Shown here piece by piece: positions 12,702 through 12,777 of a stretch of 12,777 bases of DNA; within the stretch, counting starts at the first letter, position 1, and each line of letters begins with the position of its first letter. Source of the DNA: an uncultured Collinsella sp. (lineage in GTDB: Bacteria; Actinomycetota; Coriobacteriia; Coriobacteriales; Coriobacteriaceae); assembly GCA_934650975.1 (NCBI GenBank), contig CAKUFW010000057.1, positions 1-12,777 of the forward strand. Direction: 5' to 3'. A program made the translations under genes and the position numbers. The notes beneath the pieces were generated by a model that was not told the DNA's origin, did no database searches, and saw only the letters and a list, made by a program, of their open reading frames with translations.

Positions 12702-12777
12702 TTAGTAGGAAAGCTTCCACATGTAGCGACGCATGGTCAGCGGGTGCTGACGGGCCTCGGCGATCTGGTTGCCGTAC
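12702..12777 (-). CDS. C-terminal 24 codons of a gene, possibly a second SIS-domain sugar enzyme
   Basis: The - strand frame entering from the right edge reads YGNQIAEARQHPLTMRRYM then WKLSY and stops at TAA. The ending RRYMxxxxY resembles the C-terminus of the SIS enzyme in this window (DHSPEFRRYMGIEQY), and the preceding HPL/HSP positions align. I therefore suspect a paralogous SIS-domain deglycase or isomerase, but 24 residues do not prove a family. The stop codon lies 2 bp from the candidate RNA copy 2. Which regulator, if any, controls it cannot be seen. Confidence 0.5.
   Translation of the reverse strand, partial: YGNQIAEARQHPLTMRRYMWKLSY

Overview
The window is a GC-rich bacterial chromosome segment (the coding regions are strongly G/C at third positions). 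It has no rRNA, tRNA, phage gene or transposase. Gene content fits a gut actinobacterium of the class Coriobacteriia, most likely Collinsella: an M16C peptidase, a MetA-type homoserine acyltransferase, an L-2-hydroxyacid dehydrogenase, a fructosamine-deglycase-like SIS protein and paired GntR/UTRA regulators. Small palindromic repeats fill nearly every intergenic gap. The genus is an inference from gene content; no marker gene is present to prove it.

Left part (1-5060). The 3' two-thirds of an M16C (PreP-like) metallopeptidase runs in from the left edge and ends at a good terminator. A 390-bp gap packed with hairpin repeats follows, then 5-formyltetrahydrofolate cyclo-ligase (+). This gene converges with metA (-), whose residue 111 is Glu, predicting acetyl-CoA rather than succinyl-CoA as donor. 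metA is divergent from an L-2-hydroxyisocaproate-dehydrogenase-like gene (+), which ends at a strong intrinsic terminator.

Middle (5060-9572). A long palindrome of about 200 bp separates the + strand genes from a block on the - strand: recQ, a GntR/UTRA regulator 2 bp behind it, then a two-SIS-domain deglycase-like enzyme with its own promoter. That promoter is flanked by two matching 20-bp sites, the probable operators of the regulator. A second GntR/UTRA paralogue lies upstream of recQ, beyond a gap of 370 bp.

Right part (9572-12777). After the second regulator come a YitT/DUF2179 membrane protein, a HAD hydrolase of the beta-phosphoglucomutase type, and at the edge the last 24 codons of a gene whose C-terminus resembles the SIS enzyme. 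The likely shared theme is uptake and breakdown of amino-sugar conjugates (Amadori-type compounds), with two regulators and two SIS enzymes. The transporter and kinase such a pathway needs are not in the window.

The most unusual signal is a pair of elements of about 170 bp, at 9403-9572 and 12531-12699. Each abuts the stop codon of a different - strand gene. They share several conserved blocks, while three helices change sequence yet keep base pairing. This is the signature of a structured RNA, and G.U pairs favour the + strand. I do not recognise it as a known family.
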